NCBI GenBank assembly: GCA_026874595.1
Contig: CM049313.1
Span: 35,989,159-36,053,158 of the forward strand
Direction of reading: 5' to 3'
DNA from: Sipunculus nudus
Taxonomy: Eukaryota > Annelida > Sipuncula > Golfingiida > Sipunculidae
Length of the DNA: 64,000 bases
Position 1 is the stretch's first letter. Every line of letters begins with the position of its first letter. Positions 1-13,911 of the stretch are shown here, piece by piece. Position numbers and translations under genes: made by a program. Under the pieces are notes generated by a model. The model ran no database searches. It worked only from the letters and a program-made list of their open reading frames with translations, and was not told the origin of the DNA.

Positions 1-125
1 GTCATCCACGACTTGAACCCTACTACTTCGCTGTCAACCATGATCACTTTCATCCTTACTCTACTAACTGTTATCCATTATTGTCCAACCTTACCCCTGT
101 AATGTACTCTTTGTTTGATCAAATT

Positions 126-178
<53 letters not shown>

Positions 179-639
179 TTTAACGTATTTTAGTAATTAT
201 TCAATAACAATCTATATCGTATCATTGTATCATTAACCATGAAGGAAATGTTAAAACAAAGCACCAGCTTTCCATAATATAAAAAGTTATAATGACGATT
301 GTGATAGGCTTGTTATATTTAGTATATAATTGTCCTGTGTTTCTCGATGTCCTGTGTTTCTCCCTGAATATGTTAACTCTACTTCATTTATTCACATATC
401 CGACAGTGTGAGGTATTTTATCAATAGCATCTGTCCCCTGTGAGAAGATATAACCTAACCGCACAAATTACAGACTGACATATAACGGGATTATATATAC
501 AGAGTATCCTTACTCTCGAAACACATTATCGCTACATCTTCTGATCCCTCACATAAAGAAAGCTGATTCATACAATAATTGCTCAAAAAGGGCCAAAGAA
601 AAGAGCCCTTATTAATGAACCGCCCAGTAAGTAAGTATG
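1..639. other. A+T-rich intergenic DNA with an (AT)n tract
   Basis: No coding signal is seen. An imperfect (AT)n microsatellite occupies 125-177, broken once near 136. The remainder is unique A+T-rich sequence with no recognisable motif. Confidence 0.7.
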
Positions 640-1000
640 AATAATGATTTGTTTACGCATATAATTATTGACTCATTTTAATCCGGAGCGTTTTGGGTCA
701 ATCTTGTCCCCAGGTTGGGGATTACCAGAGTTCCTATCAGTGCCCACCGCTCATCCCAACTCGTCTGCAAACGATAGCATACGGAACCGGGGTTAAAGTT
801 ACACGCATGCTTACTTTATAGCCGGATGGCCTTTGGTACGTGTGCCATAGATTCTGATTAAACGTAATGAAAGTCATGAATATTAATGAATTAACAGTCC
901 AATTAGGCGAGCGTTTGAACGCAGACAGGAGGACATGCTAGAACCTGAGAAACGTGAAACTGTCACGCTCGCGGCTGCAGTTGGTTAATTCCCCAAGTCA
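640..1000. other. G+C-richer unique island, possible regulatory element
   Basis: The composition rises above the surrounding desert and simple repeats are absent. A GGGGATTA at 717-724 resembles an OTX/Goosecoid-type homeodomain site, and ATTAATGAATTAAC near 880-895 holds several TAAT cores. There is no open frame of useful length. It is read as a candidate non-coding element only because of its complexity and composition; no comparison was possible. Confidence 0.25.
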
Positions 1001-1245
1001 CTTCTTATTACAAGAGTTTAATTTTTCTGAGGAATGGAGTCTCTTTTAATGTCCTTCTTTGTTTCATTACTTATTTCATTATAATCACGAAGGTTTAGTA
1101 TACAGAATTTATCGAATGTATATGATACCATCTTGTTATAATTATAACTCTTACTATATAATGAAATTTTATAATATAAATTTTATTATAATGAACTCAA
1201 ATACATGCACTATTATTCACGCATAATGATGGCATTTAAAACTTG

Positions 1246-1287
<42 letters not shown>

Positions 1288-3180
1288 TACAAATATATAT
1301 ATATATGTGAATACCAATTCATCTTCATCTTCATTTAACAAACAGTGCCACCTACAGGCACTTCTTAATATTATTATTATTTATTATTATTTTCCATTCA
1401 AAAAAGTGTAGTTATACATTGGAATTATTCTTATATCATGCATGCTGTATGCAAATCTGGAATTCCGGAAAAATCTATTAAAAGTCTTCTCGTACGGTTA
1501 TACTTTCATTTGCGCTCATGCAATAGCAGGACTTTGAAAACTAGAAGCTAATTTATTATGTATTAAATCCAGGTGCGTGTGGGTATATATATATATATGA
1601 TACTTATACATACAACGAAATATGAATGATGATAAGTCAATGTGTATAGCTTGAGACGGCTTGGAAGGAGGAGGGTAGTACTGACCGCATGGACGCCCCC
1701 TCTGGATCCAGATATACTATTACGGCATATTGTCCCGACATTTAAAAGTCATGATACATGCACATGTTTTTATGAACATGTGAAACAGGGAAAGTACATG
1801 CAGGGGCGAGAGGTAAACCGATCGGAAAATGGTCTGATTGGTCGATCGCGGACATTTACCTCGGCTTCTTAGATTCAAGAGTAAACCAACATGTTGTTAT
1901 CCTCTCCATCAGATTTGTTCATATTGTTTAATCAGTAATCCAGGCAGCACTGGTGGCCTTATTTACAGAGAACGTGAACAAATCGTGGGGCCTACACATT
2001 GACTTGTTATAATATTTTAGTTGTATTGTATGTAAAGCTTTTGCGACATCTTGACATCCGGACTGCATAAGGTACAATTCGATGCATGAACTATATACCT
2101 TTGCGTTTCACTGAGATGTCTTTGCGATTACTTTTCTCAATTTCTCACAAGGAATGATAGATTCAACGTCCCACCGGCTGTGTTTGATTATCTACTTAGC
2201 GCAGACAAAATTATTGCGCAAACATGCCAAGTTTTTTTTTCTCTATTCCCAAAAATCGGACCATGCAAGAGAACGGCCTTTCCGATGCTTACAGTGAGAC
2301 GCCGTTTTTGCCGTTGGCATAAACCCTTTCGCTTGAAGGATATTTACTGGGGTTTCACAACATGTTCTCATCACAAATGCTTACGCTTTGTCGCCAAGAG
2401 TCCAAGTGGATTCAAGTGCAAACTACTTTAAGGATCTTGACTGAAGTTTTACCTGCTCACTGCGGTAACGGCTTGTTTTACGAGGAACTTGCAGTTCTTT
2501 TCAATCTTCAAATATAGCAAGTGCACCCTCTAACCTCCTTTACCCTCCCATGCTATATATAGAGTCTTTTTAAACGAGTCAGCAAGAATTTACGCATCGT
2601 TACGCGCAGGTACATTTCTTAATAGTACAGAGACGCCCATGCATGAGCACGTACATATAAGCCCAAGAGGATGTCATTTACTCTGTTTTTTTATATTTCG
2701 TCTGCCTGCATGAAATAGCCAATTTGTCTCAAAAGTAACGAACTGCATATAGTACATGACTGTATCTTGATACCGCATATATAATACGTACTGGATAGAG
2801 CACTAAAATGGAAACTGCCTGCAAGCACTGCAATCTTCTTAATTATCATTAATTAATTCAAATTAACGAAAACAATCATTTTTCTTCCAAAAGTGCATAT
2901 TGTTTACATTTGTTAGCGTTATAATCTATGGACTTCAAATCGTTTTAATTGTATTAATGTTTTAAGTGTATCATCTGTATGAATACATTAGACGCATGCA
3001 AGACATAAATAATATCATCTTTGTGCGCTAGTATTAACGGAGAAATATTCCTGCATACGTAATGCCAATTATAAAGACTGTTATCGCAAATCATTGGTTA
3101 TTCATATAACATGCTTTATTTCCATTTGCTACTACTATATACTACTATTGCTATATACTATATAGTTTTATTATTATCAT
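1001..3180. other. A+T-rich intergenic DNA with (TA)n tracts
   Basis: (TA)n tracts lie at 1248-1283, 1292-1308 and 1583-1598. A short, more G+C-rich patch at about 1640-1880 and another at 2160-2480 are unique sequence with only chance-length open frames. CATGCATG octamers occur at 1437 and 2638. Nothing else is seen. Confidence 0.6.
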
Positions 3181-3226
3181 AATATTAATTTTGTTGGTAT
3201 TATTATTATAACAATTTTATGGTTTT

Positions 3227-3237
3227 TTATTATTATG

Positions 3238-3288
<51 letters not shown>
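3227..3288. repeat. (ATT)n microsatellite
   Basis: Near-perfect ATT trinucleotide run, uninterrupted from about 3238. The apparent Ile-rich open frame over it is a product of the repeat. Confidence 0.95.
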
Positions 3289-4209
3289 GAAAGGGTTAAG
3301 GTTCATCTAAGTGTCACATACGCAAAGAAAAGAAGCACACATGCAGACACAATCAGTTATACATGCATGCATGATATCACTATATATAGCACTTTCCTCA
3401 TATATAAATTACCTCCTTGTAACTTAAAACATGTCAGAGCTACGAAAAAAAGAACATGAAAAAGAAATAGCATATCATTTGGAAAATGTCACTGCACCAT
3501 ATAACCGCAGGCATGAGAAATCTATATAAGGGAAACTGACTTTGAAACCAGTTTGTCATATGGCTGTTCTATTTTTACTGATGGACATATACAAGCACGA
3601 ATGACTGTGAGAATAATTAAATAAATTGATTTCCGGACAGCAGGACCAATGTTAATTAGTGCACCTGCGTTTAATAAGGTGTGAGAAGGCGGACTGGAAT
3701 ATTGACTTACCTGGGGAAATAAATTAGCATGACACATGCGGAAAAACCAAGTCTTACGAAAAATCATAAAATTCTTTTATACTTCACTCGTCCATATAAT
3801 TTAAGAGATAGTTGTCGGTGCGTGAACCTGAGACAAAGACACAGAAAAAGGGGATGGATTTCACACCGGACCAGTGTTTTATGAAAGCAATTATCAAACA
3901 AACATAGGAGATATAATGTAAAAACCTGTCGCCAAGCAAAGAATCATGCATACAAGAGTGAAGTCCTTAACTAACTTCAGCATTTAACATATGGTTCTGC
4001 AAAAAAAAAATGAAATTGCTGTCTTCCGCTCTGAATTTACTTCTCTTTAAAATCTATATGAACTTTACTTCTTTACTTCTCTTATATCACATTAGCCATT
4101 TTTATGTTTTTAAGTATACATTATTTATATGTACAATCTGTGTGATGTAAAGTTTGGGACCTTGCTTGTGTTTACATTTTATGCTGCATTTTATGTCCTA
4201 AAAAAATTA
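3289..4209. other. A+T-rich intergenic DNA, nothing recognised
   Basis: Unique sequence with a double CATGCATG at 3362-3373. No gene, RNA or repeat is recognised. Confidence 0.6.
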
Positions 4210-4678
4210 ATAACATTATTGGATAGTTATCTTTGTCATCATCATCATCTTCATCATCATCAGCAACAGCGGCATCATTCTTCTTCTTCTCCTCCTTCTA
4301 CTACTAATTATAATAATAATAATTATTATTATTATAATTATTATTACTATTATTAGAATTATTATTAATTAAAAAACGAATAAAATTATTGGACTGTTAT
4401 CTTTATCATCATCATCATCATCTTTATCATCATCAGCAGCATTCTTCTTCTTCTCTTCTTCTCCTGTTTCTCCTGCAGCATTATTATTATTATTCATATA
4501 ATTTTTATTAATATTATATTATTATTATTAATAATTAATACCATTGTTTGACTGTTATCCTGACCATCTTCATCATCATCATCATCTTCATCATCACGAG
4601 CAACAGCAGCATCATTCTTCTTCTTTTCCTCCCTCTCCTCTTCCTCCTTCTACTACTTCTTCTTATTATGATTTTAAA

Positions 4679-4728
<50 letters not shown>

Positions 4729-4760
4729 TATCATTATTATTTTTATTATTATTGTTATAA

Positions 4761-4801
<41 letters not shown>

Positions 4802-4802
4802 A

Positions 4803-4873
<71 letters not shown>
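4210..4873. repeat. Triplicated compound microsatellite (ATC)n-(TTC)n-(ATT)n
   Basis: Three tandem copies of one compound block are present. Each starts with a G(G)ACTGTTAT-like anchor (4221, 4391 and 4549), followed by (ATC)n, a CAGCA-rich spacer, (TTC)n pyrimidine-rich sequence and finally (ATT)n. Copy spacing is 170 and 158 bp. The last copy ends in a long (ATT)n run (4676-4873). His/Gln/Ser- and Asn/Ile-rich open frames on both strands are translations of the repeat, not genes. Confidence 0.85.
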
Positions 4874-5627
4874 AACGTATAGGTATAACTGCATTTTAAA
4901 AAACATACAGGCCGGTGCAGTGCCAGGGACAAGAGTTAGTCATATAAACTGGAGATATATACTGGATTCATTGGCAAATTAACTGTGTATATTGCTACAT
5001 TACTGTCAAGTGGTACTCAAGTGTAATTTTACCTTTACCATCTTTCTTCCAGTTAAATATTCCCTGCACTAGGTCATCCTTAAAGGCACTAAAATAAAAA
5101 AAAAAACATAAAAAAAATTAAATATACAATAAATAAAAATATAACCAATATTTAATATTAAAACTAATACAGATAATTCTTTAACAGAAACACTAACACT
5201 AATATATTACCATTAATACAAATGATAATTCTGACGCTAATAAGGCTAATACTGATATCAATATGATTAGTAATAATTATACAGATAGTGATATATAACG
5301 AAGACTACTAATTATAATGCTGATATTAAACTTATTGTAATGATTTATCGATCCAAATTTTCTTATATACTATAATATTTTATCATCTTTCTGATTATAA
5401 AATTAATACGTATAATGACACTTTAATTACTGGTTCTTCTACCATAACTATACTTTTTTATGGTAACTACCACCGCATGCTGATGTGAATAAAATATATT
5501 ATTATTTGATAATGTTTGATATAATGGTCTTTTTATTTTCCTCAGTCTATTTAACAATGCATCAATGTTTTTTTATAGGCTAGCATACAGTTACTACATA
5601 CAAACACAACCGTTATAATCGGGACAG

Positions 5628-5677
<50 letters not shown>

Positions 5678-5889
5678 AACTTTTGCAATCATTACTAATG
5701 TTCATAATATTTCGATCACAGAAAAATATCTCAACACATAATTCTACCACATCTATACAATTGAACTAGTATGAGCGCACACTCAACATATATAAATATC
5801 TGATTATTTATATGGCATGGAATCTTCTGAATGGACTGGCGCTAAGAAGCTATGATGAAAACGTCAAGATATATATAGGAAGGTGAGGA
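4874..5889. other. A+T-rich intergenic DNA with (TA)n
   Basis: A cryptically simple ACTAATA-rich stretch covers about 5160-5290, and a (TA)n tract covers 5630-5678. No gene is seen. Confidence 0.6.
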
Positions 5890-6110
5890 CTGTATTGCTA
5901 CTATACTGTTACGTCACGCGGCACTCGTATCTTAGCGAGTATTGACGCCTTTACTTGTGTAACTGGCAGGTCACAGGCCTGATTATAATATATAAGCTCC
6001 GCGGGCCTTAAACCACGCAGCTCGATAAAAGCACACAGCGCATGCGCGGGACGGTTTTTAAAAAATCCAAACGGAGGTTCGCTCAATAAATTTAGTTAGA
6101 GTTGCTCAAC
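5890..6110. promoter_or_regulatory. Candidate regulatory element with a perfect NRF1 palindrome
   Basis: GCGCATGCGC at 6038-6047 is a perfect match to the palindromic core bound by NRF1, a factor mostly found at CpG-rich promoters of housekeeping genes. It sits in a CpG-containing patch inside A+T-rich DNA. No TATA box, initiator or adjoining reading frame confirms a promoter, so it may equally be an enhancer or a chance match. Confidence 0.3.
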
Positions 6111-6219
6111 CCGTCCGAAGTTCATCTACAAGAAAAGATGACTTATCTGGAATTATTAATGAAATATTTGGTGGGGAGTGCTCTTTACGCAGACTTGTCT
6201 AAACTAATTGCCATTACTT

Positions 6220-6760
6220 GTAGGGCCGAATTTGTCTCGGTGACACTAACTCCTCCGTAGCTACTAGCCCATGACCGAATCTTATCACGGCTTGGGGGAG
6301 CGGTTACAAATTTTCCGTCTTGAGCAGAAAAGGAAGATTAAGTGAGATCTCGCGACCACGGGTGGCCCAAAAGAGGCCAAGCGGGCGGGTCGGAAAGCCA
6401 AAACATGAGCGAAGCACCCACTAGCAGTGACAGTCCCACCCGTCTTGGTCATTTATCATCAGTCGAAAAAAGCACACCCGGTACTCCGGGTTTAATAATC
6501 GTACCATCCCCATTTCATTTTCAATTCTAGCTTGCTCATTACTCGGTGCGCAGGCCAGCTGCGGTGCTGTTTTTTCCTTTGTGTCCCACGAGTAGCGGTA
6601 AGACTACATATGCCCCACCATTCATCACGCGGCCCCGCCCGGAACCCCTGAGGTTGGGCCTCGAATAAAGCAAGCGACCAATCAGATCTCCAGGCCAAAC
6701 TCTCGCTCCAGCTCCAACACCGGCTTTCATTTTATGACCAGTAAACAACCATCGGTCAAA
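6220..6760. other. G+C-rich unique island with a CCAAT box
   Basis: Clearly G+C-richer than its surroundings. CCAATCAG at 6678-6685 fits the NF-Y consensus. Overlapping short open frames on both strands reflect scarcity of stop codons, and none shows a known domain. Confidence 0.3.
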
Positions 6761-9355
6761 TATAATTAAAAATGCCTCATATTGAAATTAACCTTTGCTG
6801 TAAAAGCTCTCTGCATGATCGTAATTAATTTTCGCCCATTTGCAGCATGCGGAAATTTATATCCTTTAATTATGACCGCTGCTGTATGCTGCTGCCCGTC
6901 AGGGTGAACTGGTCCGGCGAGGTAACTCGGAAATTATTCCAGATCTTCTCCTGCCAGAAACAGGTTAATTGGTTAGTCAGTGACACGCATGGACCTTCTC
7001 TTTCTCATTTCCATAGGAACTTAGCCTTACACCTTAGTTTCTGTGGAAAAAAGGGCGTATTTTCCTTATAAATTTACTTTTATCTGGACGAAATACGTTT
7101 GGACATGCACAGAAACAAGATTGTTTTCAGGATTCTATGTTAGAAAGACTCTTGCTAAAGCTTGATCATTATCTGTAACATTTTTTTGCACTTTTTATAT
7201 TTCATACCCGTTAGGTAGGTAAAATATGTGTATATATTTATTTACACTGTTCCAAAGCATTATCCAAACATGGAACCAGAGATTCAAGCATAAATTTTCA
7301 TGTAGGGAAAAATAACCACTGCACCCTGACAATTTTGTAGTGAATGTTCTTGCAAAAAAAAAAAACCTTTATTATTCATAAAAAAATCATTTAATCATAC
7401 TGGCTAAACCTGATTGCATTTAAGCCCACATTTTCCGAATTAAATGTTTCTACATAAAATTGTCGAAGAAGAGAGAGTGATCAGTTTATATAATTGATGT
7501 AAATGGTTGTATCCTGTTTATAGTCAATTAAATATTGTTGAAATTAAATCCTATGTTGTAACATTGGTGTCATTTACTCATATATTACCAATCGCTAGGC
7601 ACAGTATAAAGAAATGAAAGCCACGAAACACAATGTTGGAGACATTATCTTCAGCCCTTAATGTATGCATGCTTTCACATATTAACTACAGATGAAATAC
7701 ACTGTCTTGTGTTTCTTTGAAATACAATATACATATTTCTTCAAGGACGAGTTGAATTAAATTAAAATTCTTAAGACATATAAGGAATACAAAATGCACA
7801 TGCATGTATATAGTCGAGTTGGACAAATAAATGTTAGAATATATATGTGTTTGTGTGTAACATGTGCATATTTGATGGTTCCGGGTTTGTATACTATAAT
7901 AACTTAAATAATGTGCCAATTTGGCAATACACACGGTCTGGCAGCAATTCGATAAAAAACTTCCTTTAGCTATTTGAAATTTAACTTTGTAGTTTGTTCA
8001 CTTCCAGCCTTTTATATAGTTTAATTTGGAAATAAATGCACTTAATGCTAAAATATTATATTAAGCATTTGCCGCACCATGCATGCACCGAAATATAGCA
8101 GAAATAATCACGAGAATATACACATGATTCTAACAAAAGGCTCAACAGAGGTGGTTTGCCACCGCCTGAATTACACCATATCCAATGTGAAAAAGCAATG
8201 TCTTCTGCATGATAAGTTGATTATTTAAGCGCAATATTTTAAAGTGATATTCATGCGCTGTTTACGAAAAAGTATATACATTTACTTAATATAAGAAAGT
8301 GGATTTCCCCTGTAGGAACACTGTTGAATTCAATCTTAATTATGTATATTCTCATAGAAAATCACATATACTTTTGAAATCACCAGATATCAATTAAGAC
8401 TGCAGGGAGTCTTACAGCCTTGTAAATAAAGTTATACAGACAGTGAACTACTCATTTCAATGCATATATACATTGGAATAGATAAAAAGAGATCCACTCT
8501 TATCAATTAGAGGGGTGACCTATATATTTATAGCCTCATAAAGTAAATACACTTGCATACATGCAGACAGCGAGACCTACAGCCATATCAGTGTCTAAAT
8601 GCACATATATACACATTTAGCAATCTCTAGCCTTACCGGGGCATATATTGTTTCAGAGATAATGTTCGCTAGCCTCATCAGAAACAATTTCAGAGACCGT
8701 GATCTAAGCGTTATTATAAGGTCATTTTATATTAGGTCATATTGGTGCATGTTCTATAACAGACACTGCTATATAGCCTTATATCTGCATGTGCATTCAC
8801 TGATATACATTAAAGAGAGCATACCACTATACTTATGTACTAATATACTAAATTAATATATCGCTTACAAAGACAATGTGGACGACACTTATATATACTA
8901 CACATGCAAGCATGTTAGCTTAGACCGTTAACTATAAGCCTTATCACGATTAAGTGAACTATATTAGCTAATCAATGTGCCGTCAAATGAGTTTAGGTAC
9001 TATTAAATGTAGTTGTTAGGAAAGGCTTTAAATGCGTGTTAAAGTCTTGTGTTTCCTTGCATCATTCCAAAAACAATCATTTAAAAACGCCGCATCCTCA
9101 TTACTCTGTGTGAATGTTTAAAAAGATCACCAGCATAAATAACCCTTTCATCATATTTTTATTTTATATTATTTATTAATCAAAATTATTATTTATTTAT
9201 TTTTTTTTGTTAAATTTCACTTAACACTTCGAAAACTCTATTTTTATTTTTGTTTTATTACTATTTTTTTCAACTTTTTCTGAGATTTCAATAAAAATAT
9301 ACTTCTTTTATTTGCTGTGTAATAGTCACAGCACATCTATTGATATTTTTGTCAT
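6761..9355. other. A+T-rich intergenic DNA, nothing recognised
   Basis: Unique A+T-rich sequence with short T- and A-runs. CATGCATG octamers occur at 7799 and 8078. A T-rich stretch lies at about 9160-9310. No gene or RNA is recognised. Confidence 0.6.
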
Positions 9356-10090
9356 GTTTAATCGGACTTGAAGCCGGCAAGGAACCGAATTATGTAAAGG
9401 ACACACATATCCATGTTCCGCGGATGGTCAAATTTCATCACTTCTTTGCAGCCAGCAGCCAGGCCCCAGCAAAAAAAACAGAACAAACCCTGCGGTAACA
9501 GGGTAGTAAGAGGGGGGTGACCCGGGGGGAACGGGAGTTTAAGGCTCTTGGCAGGTTCGGTGTGTTATTTGTGTATACAGGCCACAGAGACCTGGTCCCA
9601 TTCATACAGAAACCAGAAGTTTTTTGTAGCCTGTCGAGCTAAGCTCAGGGGCCAACACCTGATCATTATCAGAACCCTTGCCCTTTGCTGTTTCTCTTGG
9701 GGGAGCCGTGGTCTTCCTTTTCAGGCTGGCTGATTATCTTCAGGAGAACCGGTATCGTTTGCTTGGGTTAAATGCGGGCTGACATTTTGGCGCGCACCCT
9801 TGCTCAGTCTCACATGATCGTCTGTCGCTGCATGTGCACTGCGCTTCGCGGGCGACCTCGCTGCACCCCGGGGCGCGGGGAGAACCCAGTAGACGATACC
9901 CTGATGGGGTCCAGGTGGCGCAAAACAAAACACACACCATGTCAATTCCACCCGCTGCTTTTCTTGTCAATCCCGCGGATTTGTGTTTTGCTGCGCAGAA
10001 ACTTAAAGCAGACGATGTTAGTCTTCAAGCCCAGATGAAGTCCGTCTGGTGAGAACGAATGCGAGGCTGGTCCAGATCTTATTTCAAACA
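9356..10090. other. CpG-rich unique island
   Basis: This is one of the most G+C-rich stretches, with a CpG-dense core around 9840-9890 that includes CCCCGGGGCGCGGGG at 9866-9880. Several short frames overlap on both strands, as expected where stops are rare, but none resembles a known protein. It is a candidate CpG-island promoter or regulatory element; transcription direction cannot be told. Confidence 0.35.
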
Positions 10091-10689
10091 TGAATGGAAA
10101 TTCCCTCAACAGCATCAACAACAGACTAAACCGAAATTTACACCTGTGGAACAAATTTCTTCACACTGTTTGCAGCTGTATTCCTTTCTGTTCACCAGCA
10201 GTGTATTTTTATTAACACGCCGCAAGAGTTAATTATATCTCCAATACAAATCGGTAAATTGATAAATATGTAAAACATATTGCGTCACACACTGTTTTTC
10301 AATGAAATCTCTTTTATTTATTAACTGAATTGTAACATTCGTTAAATTTTTTACACAAATCTAAATTTCAACTTTAAATATAGTAATACAAAAATGTGAA
10401 ATATTAATTCAACATAAGAGAGACAATTTTTTATTTTTTTTTTATTTCTTTTATGTCTTAACTTTCGTTAAGATTTTCGTTGAGACTTTCCTAAGATTTC
10501 GCTTATCAGTATATATTGACTCTATACGATTATAAAATAGTTCATTACCGGAACCGTTTTCTTGTAAAAGGGAGGATTATATAATGGTAAAATACTTTAT
10601 ATAATGGGGCATTGTAATTCATACAACGTGAAGTAAAGGTAGAATAATAGAATACATTTGTTTCAAAGTGGATTTCACCAGGTGCGTGA
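10091..10689. other. A+T-rich intergenic DNA
   Basis: Low-complexity T-rich stretch at about 10425-10455. Nothing else is recognised. Confidence 0.6.
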
Positions 10690-11600
10690 ACCGAATTAGC
10701 GAACATGATGCCACGCCTCAATTTTGACACAAAGGAACGCCCAAGAAACATGACATCTTATACATGAAACAATACGGGAACAAGAAAAGGGTGGTTTACG
10801 CTTTTATAATTACACCATCATGCTTAGGAGGTTCCTGCCCTTTTAGCACCCTTCTCTCTTACATATACCACGCAGGGTGGTATAAGTGAATCTATATTCA
10901 TACGCCGGCAACAGGTTTGGCCAAGATGCACCAGCGTAAATGAAACGGATTGCATTTATGCGCTTTTAAGCTGACTACTTTGTTCATATGACCGAGCTAG
11001 AGATTAATATCATCAGATTATATCTCATGATCGCACGGAATGAGATCTTGTGACTTTTGACCCCAAAGGAGCCTCATTACTTTCTGGTCGGAGCAAGTTA
11101 TTGATAGGGAGTTCCCAAAGCGACGCCGCACGCGCAGAACTGACCAATAGCACGCAAGGAGCAGTGCGCGCGTGACCTCTGTCCAAATATGGTGCTCACA
11201 CTTGGAAACAGACAACCTATGAGCGAGAACTCGGACTCTACGGGGTGTGACTTTATGAAAGACGGTGCGTTCACCCCTTTCCCACAGGAGCCCCACGTTC
11301 TAACCCCTGCGGCCAACCAGTACGGCTCTGATATCATTCCCTATTAAAGTCTCGTTGTATGCAATCTTCATCTATGAGAGCTCAGCTGCGGCGAGGTTAT
11401 TGTTTGATGCAAAGCGTCCACTATACTTAGTCCGTCCGTTTTGTAATGAACACAAGTAACGTGATTGGCATTTTTATTAATAATCCCGTCAGCGGCTATA
11501 TATCTGACAAATTAGTGCGGCTAGTCGACCGTTGAAACTGGCAGGTGATGCCCCTTGTGACAGGGGACACTGTGGAACGCCTTTGACACTTCAACGTTCC
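10690..11600. other. G+C-richer island with CCAAT box and CpG-rich core
   Basis: The core at 11120-11180 is CpG-rich (CGCACGCGCAG followed by a CCAAT at 11144-11148 and then GTGCGCGCGTGACC). This mix of NF-Y and NRF1-like elements is typical of broad animal promoters, on either strand. Two overlapping minus-strand frames (79 and 92 codons) cross it without recognisable domains. Confidence 0.3.
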
Positions 11601-12779
11601 ATTCAAATTCGAGATAAATGACCAAAAAGAGAACCTTTATTGTCAGCGACTCGCAAATGCGACGTGATCATTTAATTATGACATGTAGCATGACTGCACA
11701 GAAAACTGTTTAACGGGTGCCCTGATTTGGTTAGTCTTTTCAAAATTGTGTTAAGATATTGCTTGGCCTGGGTAATGTCGATAATATATTGAATAAAGCT
11801 AAATCACATACGACATGAAAGCGAGTCAATGTTTCATAACACCCTTTCTTTAGGGCCCCCATCTATAGCGCAGCTATAAGGATACAGTGTTATACCCAAA
11901 AAATGTTATGAGGTTATTCTTCTGAATCATATGGACACATTTCTCTGTCCTGGAATTTCTTTTTCTATTGATAACTTGATAAATAAAGAAGCAGCAAGCT
12001 CCTGAGTTAGATATCTCTTGCTAGGTCGGGGTATGTATGAACAGGTGATGTTGATCAAACGTATCCTAATATTTCTTTGTTCAGAGCACCCGCTTCCTAT
12101 ATTTTTTGCATGACAGATCATTTGAATAAAATAATAACCATGAAATCTTCTTGACGTTCGCCATTTTTGAGTGGATAAACTTTTCTATGTACTTGAATAT
12201 GATAAAAGCATTTTGTTATTCTTCAATAAATGTCATTCTTCGATCTATTCCAATAAACCGATTCGTACTTTTTTCATATTCAACAATAACTGAAATATTT
12301 TATTTGCAAATAAAGCCATTCATTAAAAAAATCTAGAGAAAAATAACGAACATCAAGTTATCATATTTTAGATTAAGTTGGAAACCGTTGTGTTGTATCA
12401 ACGTATATTAAATATTTATTTCACGTGGATAAGACTATAGGGAAACGAAGGCTAATTTGTTATATATGTATATATACAGATTTGTATTAACAAGACTTAA
12501 ACAAGAATATAACCAACCATTAAATATTAATATGTCCGGATTAAATTAAAATATTGTTCATTTTGCAATCTGTCGTTTTTTCACCTAATTAAGAGCTCGT
12601 AATTATTTTTTTTTTTCGTGCTTAATCTGATGTGTCTGAATTATTCAGGCCTAGGATACATGTTGTTTTATCTAATTTTACACTATACGTTTTTTAGGGT
12701 GCCTTGATATAACTAATGAACTGATCAAGATACCATTTTATTAATATAATAAAAATAAAAATATTAAAAATACGGCACA
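11601..12779. other. A+T-rich intergenic DNA, nothing recognised
   Basis: Unique A+T-rich sequence without tandem repeats or coding signal. Confidence 0.6.
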
Positions 12780-13640
12780 CGCTATACACTAGTTACGGAG
12801 GGGTGGCGTGCAGAGGAATTAAGGTATCTTTCCGTATTTTTATGCGCGGATTTGCTCAGCGAAATGAAGCGTCAAAAGAATACTTAGTTGGCAAAAAAAC
12901 CTTGACAGGGGCTCATTCAGAAGACAGTGGGGGCTTTCCAGCGGGGAGATCATGGGGTTAATAGATGTGATTCAGGCGGAACCAACCACAGTAGCGCGCG
13001 TGTAGGTTGCCATCAACTCCAGTAAATACCGTTCGACCTTGAATGAAGGGCCGGGGAGAAATCAAATTAAGTCATATTCACAGTGATCCCCAGGCCTGTG
13101 GCGTACAGGTTTGAAAAAAGAGGAATCTTACTAAGGACGGATCCCCCGGTGACCCGACGATCGATGGTATATATCGACTTTATTTGCCAGCGTCCGGATG
13201 GAAAGAAATGATTCGGACGGGGCAATTCTGTAAGTTCTGACATCCGCCTGCCACGCGTGCAAGCATGCAAGCGAATTTGAGCAAAATGACAGAGGCAAAC
13301 AGCCTCATGTGAAGGCTAATTTTGTACAAGTCGCTCTCAGCTGCCAAGTTTTGCTTGATAGCGTTCATGCCGGAGGTCCTACGAGTAAACTCACAATACG
13401 AGAGGGATTTATCGGTAGCGTTGTTCGTGTGTTCACACTGTAAGAACCTATAGTGGAACGTAGTCACCGCCAACGGTTTCGCTCGGCCGCATGATTTATC
13501 ATGATATACGTCACTATTTATAATACTCCACTGGTTATTCCACCAATAATACCACTCCGGTTGCCTGCCGATCTAGAAGTACTATTTGTCAGCGTCAACA
13601 GGCGGTTTTTTTACCGGTGGCAGTATTTCCAACCGAAATG
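12780..13640. other. G+C-richer unique island
   Basis: Non-repetitive sequence of moderate G+C content, with a TGATTTATC (PBC-Hox-like) at 13492-13500. A 97-codon minus-strand frame (13180-13473) has no recognisable domain. Candidate regulatory element. Confidence 0.25.
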
Positions 13641-13855
13641 TCTTTTAAATAGGGATTATGCTTTTTAAACTTAAAGAATGTCATTCATTTCCATGTCAAA
13701 CAACGATGTTTAATGTTTCACTAAACATTTATAACTTTTAAAATTAAAATAACCATTGATCATGCATGGGTTAAACTTCAAACAGATCCTTGTAAATAAA
13801 GATGAATTATTATATTTAATGTTTACGACTGATATAGTCATGTAAATTCTTATTG
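13641..13855. other. A+T-rich spacer
   Basis: Nothing recognised apart from a CATGCATG at 13761. Confidence 0.5.
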
Positions 13856-13911
13856 ATTTTTTACGATTTCGTTCCTCGCAGGAATGTTTCGGGGTGGTTT
13901 CCGCTAGTGTT

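Noticed and set aside
4535-4906. Asn-, Ile- and His-rich frames of about 110-120 codons
   Set aside because: Pure products of (ATT)n and (ATC)n microsatellites.
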